From the NCBI RefSeq assembly GCF_001644225.1, contig NZ_LSTV01000001.1, positions 434,001-498,000 on the forward strand: a stretch of 64,000 bases of DNA. The letters run 5' to 3'. Of this stretch, positions 17,093 through 26,262 are shown piece after piece. Both the position numbers and the translations under genes were made by a program. The notes beneath the pieces are model-generated. The model had not been told where the DNA came from. It saw only the letters and a list, made by a program, of their open reading frames with translations, and did not search any database. The stretch comes from Microbacterium oleivorans (lineage in GTDB: Bacteria > Actinomycetota > Actinomycetes > Actinomycetales > Microbacteriaceae). The stretch's first letter is position 1. Each line of letters opens with the position of its first letter.

Positions 17093-19801
17093 GTGCGCAT
17101 CGGTCTCTTCGGCGGCTTCACCGTCTCGCAGGGGCCCGATCAGGTGCGTGGGGCGATTCCGCAGGCGATCGTCGCCCGACTCGCGCTCACTCCGGGCATG
17201 CCGATCGCTACGGAGGATCTCCTCCTCGATCTGTGGTCCACCCCCACGGCATCCGTCGTCTCCAGTCTGCGGGCCCACATCTCGCGGCTGCGCGCGAGGG
17301 GCTGGGGCGAGGTCCTCTCGAACGGTCGTCACGGGTATCGGCTGGACGTGGCGCCCGACGATGTGGACGTCGTGCGGTACCGGCAGCTCGTCGACACCGA
17401 TCCGGATCATCCGGCGCGGGTCGAACGCCTCGCGGAGGCGGAAGCGCTCTGGACCGGTCCACCGTTGGCATCCCTGCGTGAGTTCCCGTTCGCAGGGCGC
17501 ATCGTCGCCGACCTCGACGGACGCCGCCGAACCGCTGTCCTCGAGCTCGCCCGGCGACGACTCTCGGCGGGCGACGCCGCGATCGCGGCGGCCGCCCTCG
17601 CCGGCTACCTGTCGCAGCGCCCGCCCGACGAAGAGGTCGTCCGGCTCCAGGCGCGGGCGCTCTCGGCCTCGGGTCGCACGTCGGAAGCGCTCGACGTGAT
17701 CGACGCCCACCGCGACGCCGGCGACATGTGCGACCTCCGAGCGGCGATCGTGCGGCAGGAGCCGGCGCCGGCCGGTGCCGAAGACCCGGACCGGCGCCGG
17801 GTCGACCGCACCGGCATCCCGATCCCGCTCACCCGGTTCATCGGCCGCCAGAGCGAGCTCGACGCGGTCGCACGCGGACGGGCGCAGTCCCGGCTCGTGA
17901 CACTCGCCGGTCCCGCCGGCGTCGGGAAGACGCGCCTCGCCATCGAGGCCGCCCGGCGCGCCGGCCCCGAGGTCGATGACGTCCAGCGACTCGTCGATCT
18001 GGCGGCCGTGCCGGGTCCCGACCAGGTCCGCGGCGCCGTCGCGGACGCACTCGGGGCCGCGGATCACTCCGTCGAAGCCATGGCGCGGCTCCTCGGCGGA
18101 CGCCGGGCTCTCCTGCTCCTCGACAACGCGGAGCATGTCCTCGGCGCGACCGCGGCCCTGTCGTCGGCCCTGCTCGAGCGCTGCGAGGGGCTTCACGTCG
18201 TCGTCACCAGCAGAGAGGCGATGCGGATGCCGGGGGAGCGCGTCATCGCCGTCGAACCGCTCGTCGGCGGCGCCGTGACGGACGCGGTCACCCTGTTCCA
18301 GCAGCGCGCCGCCGACGTGAACGGCGCCGTCTCGTGGACCGAGGCGGACCTCGCCCGGGTGCGTGAGCTGTGCGAACGCCTCGATGGTCTCCCGCTCGCG
18401 ATCGAGCTCGCCGCCGCTCGTCTTGACGTCCTGTCGCTCGACGACGTGATCGCCTCCCTCGAGGCGCCTGTGCGTTCGGCGGGTGGACGGCACGACTCGA
18501 TCGATGACGCCATCGCCTGGTCGATGCGCCTCACGACCGCGTCCGAACGCACCGTGCTCGGGCAGCTCGTGGAGTTCGCCGGTTCCTTCACGCTCGACGC
18601 GGTCGCCCGCATCTGCGCCGGGGACGACCTCGACCCGCGGGAGGCGACCGCGGCCCTCGCGCGCCGCTCGCTCGTGGCGCCGCTCGCCGTCGAGTGGGGC
18701 GAGCGGCGCTTCCGGGTCCTGGACGCGGTGCGTCGTCACGTGCGGCGCAGCGCGGTCGAGGTCGACCTGGACGGCTGGCGCGACCGCCGTGCCGACTACC
18801 TCATCGATCTCGCCGCCCAGGTGTCATCGCGGCTGCGCACGCCGGACGTGCTCCGCGCGAAAGCCACCCTCGCCGTGTGGCGTGCCGACCTCGACGACGC
18901 GCTCACCCGCATGGTCGCGGACGGAGATCGGTCATCCGCCGTCGCCCTGGTCTCCTCCCTCGCGTGGTACTGGTACGAGCGCGGCCTCGGAGCCGACGCC
19001 GTCGCCACGATCGACCGGGTGCTCTCGTTGCCCGGCGACCCGGACCCCGACAGGGAATCGGCGATCCTCCACGCGGCGGCCTTCTTGCGCGCGGTCGGGC
19101 CGGACCCGCTCGAGACGGTCCGCATGACGCACCGCTTCGCCGCCGTCGCCGATCGCGCCGCAGCTCCCCAGTGGCCGGCGCTCGCGCACGTCATGCTCGC
19201 GTATCTCGCCGCCGGCGCCGGGGAGGACGATGACGCCGAGGAACATCTCGCGACCTCGCGCCGTCACGCCGACCGCATCCCGGACGACGCCGCGTGGGCC
19301 CGCTTGGACGTGCAGATGATCCGCGGGGACGCCCTCCGGCTGCTCGGCCGCCCGTCGCAGGCGCTGGACGTCCTGGCGGACGCCTACCGCACCGGCATCG
19401 CGCTCGGCCATTCCTGGGTTGTGAAGGGGGCGTGCTTCGTCACCGGCAAGGTGCTGACCGAGGTCGGTCGACCCGCCGACGCCGTCGCGATCCTGCGCAC
19501 CGGCGCCCTGCGGTCCCTGGAATCCGGCGATGTCACGAGTGCCTTCGCCGCCATCGGGGCGGCCGCGGCCGCCTTCGTCCGTCTCGACCGCGCCGAGGCG
19601 GCGGCGACCGTCCTCGGTGCGGTCGACACCGTCGGGGCGCGGCACGGCTACGACCCGGCGGGCTCCGACGGGGAGTACACGACGCAGGCGAGGACGGCCG
19701 CGCGGGCCGCGCTCACCGACGTCGAATGGGACGCCGCCTATGCCGCCGGAGCGGGCATGAGCGTCCGCGCCGTCATGGAGTTCCTCGTCGCGGCTTCCTG
19801 A
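17093..19801 (+). CDS. AfsR/SARP-type regulator 2, paralogue of the preceding gene
   Basis: A 902-residue protein with the same order as its neighbour: winged helix (GLFGGFTV, then SSLRAHISRLRARG), helical activation domain (about 90-225), ATPase from IPLTRFIGRQSEL with P-loop GPAGVGKT (about 273-280) and Walker B ALLLLDNAEHV, and a TPR-like tail. It starts with GTG 3 bp after the first regulator, with GGAGG 7 nt upstream, so both are one transcript. The pair probably arose by tandem duplication and has diverged. They may act as a heteromer or on overlapping targets; the operon downstream carries the same repeat as the promoter region of this pair. Confidence 0.85.
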   Translation: MRIGLFGGFTVSQGPDQVRGAIPQAIVARLALTPGMPIATEDLLLDLWSTPTASVVSSLRAHISRLRARGWGEVLSNGRHGYRLDVAPDDVDVVRYRQLVDTDPDHPARVERLAEAEALWTGPPLASLREFPFAGRIVADLDGRRRTAVLELARRRLSAGDAAIAAAALAGYLSQRPPDEEVVRLQARALSASGRTSEALDVIDAHRDAGDMCDLRAAIVRQEPAPAGAEDPDRRRVDRTGIPIPLTRFIGRQSELDAVARGRAQSRLVTLAGPAGVGKTRLAIEAARRAGPEVDDVQRLVDLAAVPGPDQVRGAVADALGAADHSVEAMARLLGGRRALLLLDNAEHVLGATAALSSALLERCEGLHVVVTSREAMRMPGERVIAVEPLVGGAVTDAVTLFQQRAADVNGAVSWTEADLARVRELCERLDGLPLAIELAAARLDVLSLDDVIASLEAPVRSAGGRHDSIDDAIAWSMRLTTASERTVLGQLVEFAGSFTLDAVARICAGDDLDPREATAALARRSLVAPLAVEWGERRFRVLDAVRRHVRRSAVEVDLDGWRDRRADYLIDLAAQVSSRLRTPDVLRAKATLAVWRADLDDALTRMVADGDRSSAVALVSSLAWYWYERGLGADAVATIDRVLSLPGDPDPDRESAILHAAAFLRAVGPDPLETVRMTHRFAAVADRAAAPQWPALAHVMLAYLAAGAGEDDDAEEHLATSRRHADRIPDDAAWARLDVQMIRGDALRLLGRPSQALDVLADAYRTGIALGHSWVVKGACFVTGKVLTEVGRPADAVAILRTGALRSLESGDVTSAFAAIGAAAAAFVRLDRAEAAATVLGAVDTVGARHGYDPAGSDGEYTTQARTAARAALTDVEWDAAYAAGAGMSVRAVMEFLVAAS

Positions 19802-19816
19802 CACGCACGACCTGAG

Positions 19817-19834
19817 ATTGCACAGCGATTGCAC
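19817..19834 (+). promoter_or_regulatory. Second SARP-box-like repeat ATTGCAC-N4-ATTGCAC
   Basis: Heptamers at 19817-19823 and 19828-19834 are identical to those at 14224-14241, with the same 4-bp gap. TACCTT (TANNNT) begins at 19872, 37 nt after the last repeat base, as at the first site. It sits upstream of the membrane protein/hemerythrin/S51 operon, whose first gene has AAGGA before its ATG. Confidence 0.65.
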
Positions 19835-19919
19835 CGGCGGATCCGAACCGATCCGGGCACCGCCGGATTCCTACCTTGGGTGATGCGCCGAGACGCGGCG
19901 CCTCACACGAAGGAACATC

Positions 19920-20561
19920 ATGATCGTCGAATCGCTCCCTGTCCCCGCTCCGGCAGCCGTCGAGATCGCCCCCGCTCGCGACTGGCGTCCTAGCCGTCGT
20001 GCCCGGGGTTTCACCCTCGCCGCCGGTGGCGGGGTGTACGCCCTCAGCCACATCCTGAACCTCTTCGGATCGACCCCGGGCCTGGACTCGCCGACGGAGA
20101 TCGCCGCCAAGGTGCTCTTCGCCGCGGGTGCGCTGCTCATCATGGCCGGCCTCAGCTCGCTTCTGGCGCAGTTCCGGCGGTCGCCGCTGGGTGTGCTCGG
20201 CGTTCAGCTGACCTGGGTCGGGATGCTCTTCATCCCGCTGTCGGCCTACTCCATCCTGTTCATCTACCCCGCCTTCGGCTGGGAGGGTCTCGCCGCCATC
20301 GACGAGAACGCCGCGCTGCTGAGCCTGCTCACGATCCCGACCGTCCTGGCGGGGCCGGTCCTTCTGGCGATCGCCGCGTGGCGGCACCGGGTGATGGCGT
20401 GGTGGAACGCATCTTTGCTGCTGCTGTCGGTCGTCGGTCTGATGGGGATGATGGCCGCCCCCGAACTCGAGCCGGTCTTCGCCATCTCGTCGACCATCGT
20501 CGCCGGGGTCGCGTACATGTTCGCCGGGATCCGAGCCGCGCGTCTCGGCGCGTCGGTCTGA
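19920..20561 (+). CDS. Integral membrane protein, about six helices, unknown function
   Basis: A 213-residue protein: a roughly 30-residue cytoplasmic start with Arg-rich DWRPSRRARG, then about six hydrophobic segments (for example FTLAAGGGVYALSHILNLFG and VLAGPVLLAIAAWRHRVMAW). A conserved-looking His and several aromatic residues lie within or near helices, but no family motif is recognised. It is the first gene of a three-gene operon with a hemerythrin and an S51-peptidase-like protein, under the second ATTGCAC repeat. It may be a redox, gas or quinone-linked membrane component (speculative). Confidence 0.7.
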   Translation: MIVESLPVPAPAAVEIAPARDWRPSRRARGFTLAAGGGVYALSHILNLFGSTPGLDSPTEIAAKVLFAAGALLIMAGLSSLLAQFRRSPLGVLGVQLTWVGMLFIPLSAYSILFIYPAFGWEGLAAIDENAALLSLLTIPTVLAGPVLLAIAAWRHRVMAWWNASLLLLSVVGLMGMMAAPELEPVFAISSTIVAGVAYMFAGIRAARLGASV

Positions 20562-20580
20562 GCCGGGAAGGACGCTCATC

Positions 20581-21267
20581 ATGGCCACCGCACTTCCCGC
20601 CACCGGTGCGACACCCTCGGCCGTCCGCTGCGACACGTCGGACATGCTGCTCGTGCATCGCCTGCTCCGCTCGCTGTACGTGGGCGCCGGGTGCCTCGTC
20701 CGGACGGTCGGCGACGATCAGCCGCAGCGTCGCCGCAACGTGTCGGCCCACATCGCGATGATCGCCGACATGTTGCACCACCATCACCACACGGAGGACA
20801 CGCTCCTCTGGGACGACCTCGCCGAGCGCGCGCCGGCCTGCGGCCTGCACGTCGACGCCATGCGTCGCCAGCACGCCGCCATGGCCGTGCTGCTCGCCGA
20901 TCTGAACGCCGGGATCGACGCATGGGATGCCCGGGGCGGCGCCGACGACGGCACCGTGTCAGGGCTGTTGGAACGGATCCGCCTCACCCTCGATGCCCAC
21001 CTGGGGCAGGAAGAGGAACTGATCCTCCCGTTCGCCGAGCGTGTCTTCAGCCAGACTGAGTGGAACAGGCTCGGGGAGATGGGGTCTGCTCACACACCGA
21101 AGGACCTCATGTTCATACAGCTCGGCTACCTGATCGCCTCGCTTCCAGAGGATCGAGCCGCCCACTGGGTCGCGTCCAACCTGCCGCTGCTGGCTCGGCT
21201 GCTGTGGGCCTGCATCGGTCGGCGCCAGTACGCGCGCTACCGTCAGGGACTGGCGGTGGCGGCATGA
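20581..21267 (+). CDS. Hemerythrin HHE-domain protein
   Basis: A 228-residue mostly helical protein with spaced His/Glu residues of a non-haem di-iron site. HRLLRSL, a run HHHHHTED in helix 2, MRRQHAAM in helix 3 and DAHLGQEEELILP in helix 4 give the H...HxxxE...H...HxxxE pattern. Hemerythrin-like proteins bind oxygen or sense or repair redox and nitrosative stress. The C-terminal 75 residues form an extra helical extension. It lies 19 bp after the membrane protein and overlaps the S51 gene, so the three are one operon, probably under SARP control. Confidence 0.85.
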   Translation: MATALPATGATPSAVRCDTSDMLLVHRLLRSLYVGAGCLVRTVGDDQPQRRRNVSAHIAMIADMLHHHHHTEDTLLWDDLAERAPACGLHVDAMRRQHAAMAVLLADLNAGIDAWDARGGADDGTVSGLLERIRLTLDAHLGQEEELILPFAERVFSQTEWNRLGEMGSAHTPKDLMFIQLGYLIASLPEDRAAHWVASNLPLLARLLWACIGRRQYARYRQGLAVAA

Positions 21268-21962
21268 TGCGCATCCACCTCATCGGCGGCGGGCGTGACG
21301 AGAGCGATCTCGTCCCGCTCGTCGCCCCGGCCCTCGACGGCGGCGCCGTCGGTCTCCTGCTCGTCCTCGAGCCGGACGACGCCGTCTCGGTGCCCCGCTT
21401 CTCCCGCGTCCTCGAACTCGCCGGCGCCTCGGACGTCCGGGTCGCCACGGTCGTCGAGGGGGAGCGGTTCGCCCCGGACGTCCTCGACGACCTCGACGCC
21501 CTGATGGTCGGCGGCGGGCTCACGCCCGCGTACGCACATGCCCTCGCCGACATCGCACCCCTTGTGCGGGAGCGCGTGGCGGGTGGGATGCCGTACGTCG
21601 GCTTCTCGGCCGGCGCGGCGATCGCGGCATCCGAGGCCCTCGTCGGCGGGTGGCTGCTCGACGGGGTGCCCGTCGCGAGTGAGGATGCAGGCGAAGAGGA
21701 GGACGAGCTCCTCGTCGTCCCCGGGCTGGGTCTCGTTCCCTTCGCCGTCGACGTCCACGCCGCCCAGTGGGGCACGGTCACCCGGCTGACCGCCGCCGTG
21801 GCCGCGGGACTCGTCCCGGTCGGCTACGCCGTCGACGAGCACACCGCGCTGGTCGTCACCGACACGGATGGCGATCCGACCGTCGCCGGGGTCGGCGCCG
21901 CTTGGCACGTCGCACCCGACGGGCGGTCGGCCGTCGTGACACGGCGGACCGCCCGCGGGTGA
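21264..21962 (+). CDS. Peptidase S51/cyanophycinase-like serine hydrolase
   Basis: A 232-residue class I glutamine-amidotransferase-like protein of the S51 type. The nucleophile elbow GFSAGAAIA carries the catalytic Ser; a glycine-rich start (HLIGGGRDESDL) and MVGGGLTPAY are typical. S51 members are aspartyl dipeptidases or cyanophycinases; the exact peptide is unknown. The ATG overlaps the hemerythrin stop (ATGA), so it is translationally coupled. Pairing with hemerythrin is unusual. Confidence 0.82.
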   Translation: MMRIHLIGGGRDESDLVPLVAPALDGGAVGLLLVLEPDDAVSVPRFSRVLELAGASDVRVATVVEGERFAPDVLDDLDALMVGGGLTPAYAHALADIAPLVRERVAGGMPYVGFSAGAAIAASEALVGGWLLDGVPVASEDAGEEEDELLVVPGLGLVPFAVDVHAAQWGTVTRLTAAVAAGLVPVGYAVDEHTALVVTDTDGDPTVAGVGAAWHVAPDGRSAVVTRRTARG

Positions 21963-21969
21963 GACGGGC

Positions 21970-24003
21970 TCACTCGGTCGGCGCATTCTCCTCGACCGGC
22001 GCGTCGACGAGATCGTCGTGCGCCTGCTCGAACTGCGACCGGTACAGGCGGTAGTACGCACCCTGCGCCTTGATCAGCTCGTCGTGCGTGCCCTTCTCGA
22101 CGATGTCGCCGTGCTCCATCACCAGGATGAGGTCGGCGTCGCGGATCGTCGAGAGCCGGTGCGCGATCACGAACGACGTGCGTCCTTCGCGCAGCGCCGC
22201 CATGGCGTGCTGCAGGAGCAGTTCGGTCCGTGTGTCGACCGACGAGGTCGCCTCGTCGAGGATCAGCACGGCCGGCTGCGCCACGAACGCCCGGGCGATC
22301 GTGATCAGCTGTTTCTCGCCGGCGGAGACGTTGGAGGCGTCCTCGTCGAGCATCGTGTCGTAGCCGTCGGGGAGCGAGCGCACGAAACGGTCGACACGCG
22401 TCGCGACGGCGGCATCCACGATCTCGTCGTCGGTCGCCGACTCGCGCCCGTACCGGATGTTCTCGCGGATCGACCCGGCGAACAGCCACGGATCCTGCAG
22501 CACCATGCCGGTGCGTGAGCGCACGTCGTCACGGGAGAGGTGGGCGATGTCCTGGCCGTCGAGCAGGATGCGTCCGCCGTCCAGCTCGTAGAACCGCATC
22601 AGCAGGTTGACGAGCGTCGTCTTGCCCGCACCCGTCGGGCCCACGATCGCGACCGTCTGCCCGGGCTCGACCCGGAACGACAGGTCGGTGATCAGCGGGT
22701 GCTCGGGCGTGTACGAGAACTTCACGTTCTCGAACTCGATGACACCGCGCCCGTCGCCCCGGGCGGGGGCGTCGGCGGCATCCGGTTCCTGCTCCTCGGC
22801 GTCGAGCAGTTCGAACACCCGCTCGGCCGAGGCGGTGCCCGACTGCACGACCGCCGCCATGCCGCCGAGCTCGGACAGCGGCTGGGTGAACTGCTGCGAG
22901 TACTGGATGAACGCCTGCACGTCGCCGAGGCGCAGCTGGCCGCTCGCGACCTGCAGGCCGCCGAGCACGGCGATGCCGACGTAGGTCAGGCTGCCGATGA
23001 ACGTCATGCCGGGCATGATCATGCCCGACAGGAACTGCGCCTTGAACGCCGCCTGGAAGAGCTCCTCGTTCTCCTCCTGGAACTTCGCCTGCGCGTCGGC
23101 CTCACGACCGAAGACCCGCACGAGCGAGTGCCCCGAGAACGACTCCTCGACGCGGGCGTTGAGGCGACCGACTTTGCGCCACTGCACCCCGAACGCCTTC
23201 TGCGACTTCGGGCCGATGATACCGAAGATGATCGCCATGAGCGGCAGGGCGACGAGCGCGACGATGGCGAGCTGCCACGAGATCGAGAACATCATGACGA
23301 GCACACCCACGACCGTGAGGATCGCGGTCAGCGCGCCCGAGAGCGACTGCTGCATCGTCTGGGTGATGTTGTCGATGTCGTTGGTGACGCGCGAGATCAG
23401 CTCACCGCGCTGCACGCGGTCGAAGTGCGACAGCGGCAGGCGGTTGAGTTTCGCCTCGACCTGCTCGCGCAGGCGCCACATCGTGCGGACCATGATCACG
23501 TTGATGACATAGCCCTGCATCCAGGTGAGGACCGCGGAGACGACGTAGATCACGAGCACCCAGGTGATGACGACCTTCAGGGCGTCGAAGTCGACCCCGG
23601 CACCGGGGGCGTAGTTCTGCATCGCGCCCACGATGTTCGCGAAATCGTCCTGCCCCTGCGCGCGCAGCGCCGCGACGGCCTCGTCCTGCGAGAGCCCCGC
23701 CAGCGCCGGGTTCTGCCCGAGGAAGTTCGAGAGGAACCCCTCGAAGACGATGTTGGTCGCCTCGCCCAGCACCTTCGGCGCGATCACGGCGAGCACGACG
23801 CCGACGGCGCCGGCGAGTGTGACGAGACCGAACCACCACTTGTAGGGCGAGAGCAGCCCGATCATGCGGAAGAAGCTCGGGCCGAACTGCGACGCCTTGC
23901 CGGGGGCGACGGAGTCCCAGTCGCCGCTGTTCAGGCGGGCCTGTTCGGCGAGTTCCGCCTCGAGGCGCTCCTCCTCGGTCATCTCCTTCTCGGGCGCGCT
24001 CAT
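21970..24003 (-). CDS. ABC exporter half-transporter B (canonical Walker B, altered signature)
   Basis: A 677-residue type IV exporter subunit: N-terminal cytoplasmic tail, six membrane helices with a long insert of about 50 residues between the first two, and a C-terminal ATPase. Walker A is GPTGAGKT, the Q-loop MVLQDPW, Walker B LILDEATSSVD with the catalytic Glu present. The signature is VSAGEKQ instead of LSGGQ. With the upstream half it should form a heterodimeric drug or lipid exporter. The ATG at 24003 overlaps the stop of the partner gene (ATGA), so I chose it over the much longer frame. Confidence 0.9.
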   Translation of the reverse strand: MSAPEKEMTEEERLEAELAEQARLNSGDWDSVAPGKASQFGPSFFRMIGLLSPYKWWFGLVTLAGAVGVVLAVIAPKVLGEATNIVFEGFLSNFLGQNPALAGLSQDEAVAALRAQGQDDFANIVGAMQNYAPGAGVDFDALKVVITWVLVIYVVSAVLTWMQGYVINVIMVRTMWRLREQVEAKLNRLPLSHFDRVQRGELISRVTNDIDNITQTMQQSLSGALTAILTVVGVLVMMFSISWQLAIVALVALPLMAIIFGIIGPKSQKAFGVQWRKVGRLNARVEESFSGHSLVRVFGREADAQAKFQEENEELFQAAFKAQFLSGMIMPGMTFIGSLTYVGIAVLGGLQVASGQLRLGDVQAFIQYSQQFTQPLSELGGMAAVVQSGTASAERVFELLDAEEQEPDAADAPARGDGRGVIEFENVKFSYTPEHPLITDLSFRVEPGQTVAIVGPTGAGKTTLVNLLMRFYELDGGRILLDGQDIAHLSRDDVRSRTGMVLQDPWLFAGSIRENIRYGRESATDDEIVDAAVATRVDRFVRSLPDGYDTMLDEDASNVSAGEKQLITIARAFVAQPAVLILDEATSSVDTRTELLLQHAMAALREGRTSFVIAHRLSTIRDADLILVMEHGDIVEKGTHDELIKAQGAYYRLYRSQFEQAHDDLVDAPVEENAPTE

Positions 24004-25757
24004 GCGTCCACCCCCAGCTGCGATTCGACGATCTCGCGGTAGGTGTCGTTCGTGGCCAGCAGCTCGTCGTGCGTGCCGACCCCCACCATCCGGCCGCCGT
24101 CGAGCACGACGATGCGGTCGGCATCCGTGATCGTCGAGACGCGTTGCGCGACGACGATCTTGGTCACCTGCGGCAGTTCTCGCCAGAGGGCCTGGCGCAG
24201 CTTCGCGTCGGTCGACAGGTCGAGCGCCGAGAACGAGTCGTCGAAGACGAGGATGTCGGGCTGGTGCACGATGGCGCGGGCGATCGACAGGCGCTGCCGC
24301 TGCCCGCCCGACACGTTCGTGCCGCCCTGCGCGATGCGGGCGCCCAGGCGGTCGTCCATCTCCTCGACGAAGTCGCGACCCTGCGCGATCTCGAGCGCGT
24401 GCCACAGTTCGTCGTCGGTGGCGTCCTCGCGGCCGAACCGCAGGTTCGAGGCGACGGTGCCGGTGAACAGGAACGCCTTCTGCGGGACGAGGCCGATGCC
24501 CTGCCACAGCCGGTCGAGGTCCGCCTCGCGCACGTCGACGCCCGCGACCCGGACGGATCCGCTCGTCACGTCGAACAGCCGCGGGATGAGCGACACGAGC
24601 GTCGTCTTGCCGGCGCCGGTGGATCCGACGATCGCGACCGTCTCGCCGCGCGCGGCCGAGAAGCTCACCCCCGAGAGCACGGGCTCGTCGGCTCCGGGGT
24701 AGGTGAAAGTGACGTCGTCGAACTCGACGGTGCCGGGCGTCGGGAAGACCGACACGGGCTGGGTGGGCTTCACCAGTCCGCCCTCGACCGCGAGGACCTC
24801 GCCGATGCGGTCGGCCGACACCGCGGCGCGCGGGATCATGATCGTGATGAACGTCGCCATCAGCACACCCATCAGGATCTGACCGATGTACTGCATGAAG
24901 GCGAACAGTGTGCCGATCTGCACCGACCCCTCGTTCACCTCGATGCCGCCGAACCAGATGACCCCGACGACGGTGACGTTCAGGATGAGCATCGCGAGCG
25001 GAAACATCAGGACGAAAAGAGACCCGACCTTGCGGCCGACGACCATGATGTCGGTGTTCGCGCCCCGGAAGCGCTCCTCCTCGATACGCTCGCGCACGAA
25101 CGCGCGAACGACGCGGACGCCGGTGAGCTGCTCGCGCATGATGCGGTTCACCGCGTCGAGCTTCTTCTGGTAGCTGCGGAACAGCGGCACCATCCGACTG
25201 ATGATGAGGATGCCGACGACCAGCAGCGTCGGCACCGACACGCCGATCAGCCAGCTGAGTCCGACGTCCTGCTGCAGCGCCATGATGATGCCGCCGATGG
25301 CCAGCAGCGGCGCGGTGACGAGCATCGTCGCGCCCATCATCGCCAGCATCTGCACCTGCTGGACGTCGTTGGTGTTGCGGGTGATGAGCGAACCGGCGCC
25401 GAACTGCGTGACCTCGCGTTCGGAGAACCCGCTGACGCGCTGGAAGACGTCGCGGCGGATGTCGCGCCCGACGGCCATCGCGGCGCGGGCGGCGAAGAAC
25501 GTGGCGATGATCGAGGCGACGATCTGCCCGAGGGCGATCGTCAGCATGAGGACACCGTGCGACCAGATGTAGCCGATGTCGCCGCGGGTGACGCCGTTGT
25601 CGATGATGTCGGCGTTGAGGCGGGGGAGGTAGAGCGCGGCCATGGCGGAGGCGAACTGGAAGACCAGCACCCCGACTACCAGCCAGCGGTAGGTGCGCAG
25701 GTAGCGCACCAGGAGGGTTCCGAGCATGAGTCTCAGAGTGCCACCACCCGCCGACAT
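24000..25757 (-). CDS. ABC exporter half-transporter A (catalytic Glu replaced by Asp)
   Basis: A 585-residue partner: six membrane helices then an ATPase with Walker A GSTGAGKT, canonical signature VSGGQRQ and Walker B ILVFDDSFSALD, in which Asp replaces the usual catalytic Glu. Together with the altered signature of the other half, one of the two composite ATP sites would be degenerate and the other normal, as in TM287/288, LmrCD and TmrAB. I chose the GTG/ATG at 25757 (MSAGGGTLRL) because AGGGGGA precedes it; MLGTLL at 25727 is an alternative. Substrate unknown. Confidence 0.9.
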   Translation of the reverse strand: MSAGGGTLRLMLGTLLVRYLRTYRWLVVGVLVFQFASAMAALYLPRLNADIIDNGVTRGDIGYIWSHGVLMLTIALGQIVASIIATFFAARAAMAVGRDIRRDVFQRVSGFSEREVTQFGAGSLITRNTNDVQQVQMLAMMGATMLVTAPLLAIGGIIMALQQDVGLSWLIGVSVPTLLVVGILIISRMVPLFRSYQKKLDAVNRIMREQLTGVRVVRAFVRERIEEERFRGANTDIMVVGRKVGSLFVLMFPLAMLILNVTVVGVIWFGGIEVNEGSVQIGTLFAFMQYIGQILMGVLMATFITIMIPRAAVSADRIGEVLAVEGGLVKPTQPVSVFPTPGTVEFDDVTFTYPGADEPVLSGVSFSAARGETVAIVGSTGAGKTTLVSLIPRLFDVTSGSVRVAGVDVREADLDRLWQGIGLVPQKAFLFTGTVASNLRFGREDATDDELWHALEIAQGRDFVEEMDDRLGARIAQGGTNVSGGQRQRLSIARAIVHQPDILVFDDSFSALDLSTDAKLRQALWRELPQVTKIVVAQRVSTITDADRIVVLDGGRMVGVGTHDELLATNDTYREIVESQLGVDA

Positions 25758-25784
25758 GCGCGTCCCCCTGCGGGGGGATGTCCG

Positions 25785-25805
25785 CTGACGGCGTAGCGCC
25801 GTCAG
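25785..25805 (-). terminator. Hairpin after the response regulator gene
   Basis: CTGACGGCG-TAG-CGCCGTCAG is a perfect 9-bp stem with a 3-nt loop that overlaps the stop codon of the response regulator (minus strand). It separates that gene from the ABC exporter operon read in the same direction. Confidence 0.6.
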
Positions 25806-26173
25806 GCCACCGCGGCGAGCAGTTCCTTCACGTGCGCGACGATCTCGCGCGGACGGAAGGGTTTGGCGACGACCTCGTCGACCCCGGCGCGGAGCGCCTC
25901 CTCGCGGTCCGAACTGTGGACGCGCGCGGTGAGCATGATGATGTGGGGCTGCGGGATGCCGGCGGCCCGGATCTCACGCGCTGCCTGGATGCCGTCGGTG
26001 CCGGGCATCATCCAGTCCATCAGCACGACGCACGGATGGTCGGCGACGACCCGTTCGACCGCCTCCCGGCCGTTGCCGGCGCGGCCGGCCACGATCCCGG
26101 CGCGGTCGAGACTGGAGACGAGGAGCATAGCGATGTCGTCGTCGTCGTCAACCACGAGCACGGAAATTTCCAC
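25802..26173 (-). CDS. Single-domain response regulator (CheY-like)
   Basis: The 123 residues form a receiver domain only. The acidic pocket VVDDDDD is at 7-13, the phospho-acceptor is Asp53 (VVLMDWMMPG), the conserved Thr is in IIMLTAR and the Lys in VVAKPF. No DNA-binding output domain is present. It is divergent from the sensor kinase at 26263, about 90 bp away, so the two probably form a two-component pair whose output is protein-protein contact or a phosphorelay. GTG start. Confidence 0.88.
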   Translation of the reverse strand: MEISVLVVDDDDDIAMLLVSSLDRAGIVAGRAGNGREAVERVVADHPCVVLMDWMMPGTDGIQAAREIRAAGIPQPHIIMLTARVHSSDREEALRAGVDEVVAKPFRPREIVAHVKELLAAVA

Positions 26174-26262
26174 CCCCGTACTCTGACACGATCCCGGGGT
26201 GTGGACGAACCCCGGCCGCGGGCGGGGGTATCCCGGCGTTCGTCTGGTACAAGGGGGCCGAT

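Noticed and set aside
20797..20811. HHHHHTED run in the hemerythrin as a possible artificial His-tag
   Set aside because: The His residues fall on the expected metal-ligand helix of an HHE domain and the flanks are natural.
24004..24507. N-terminal extension of the second ABC half-transporter
   Set aside because: It overlaps the coding region of the partner gene in another frame; the ATGA overlap at 24000-24003 gives the natural start.
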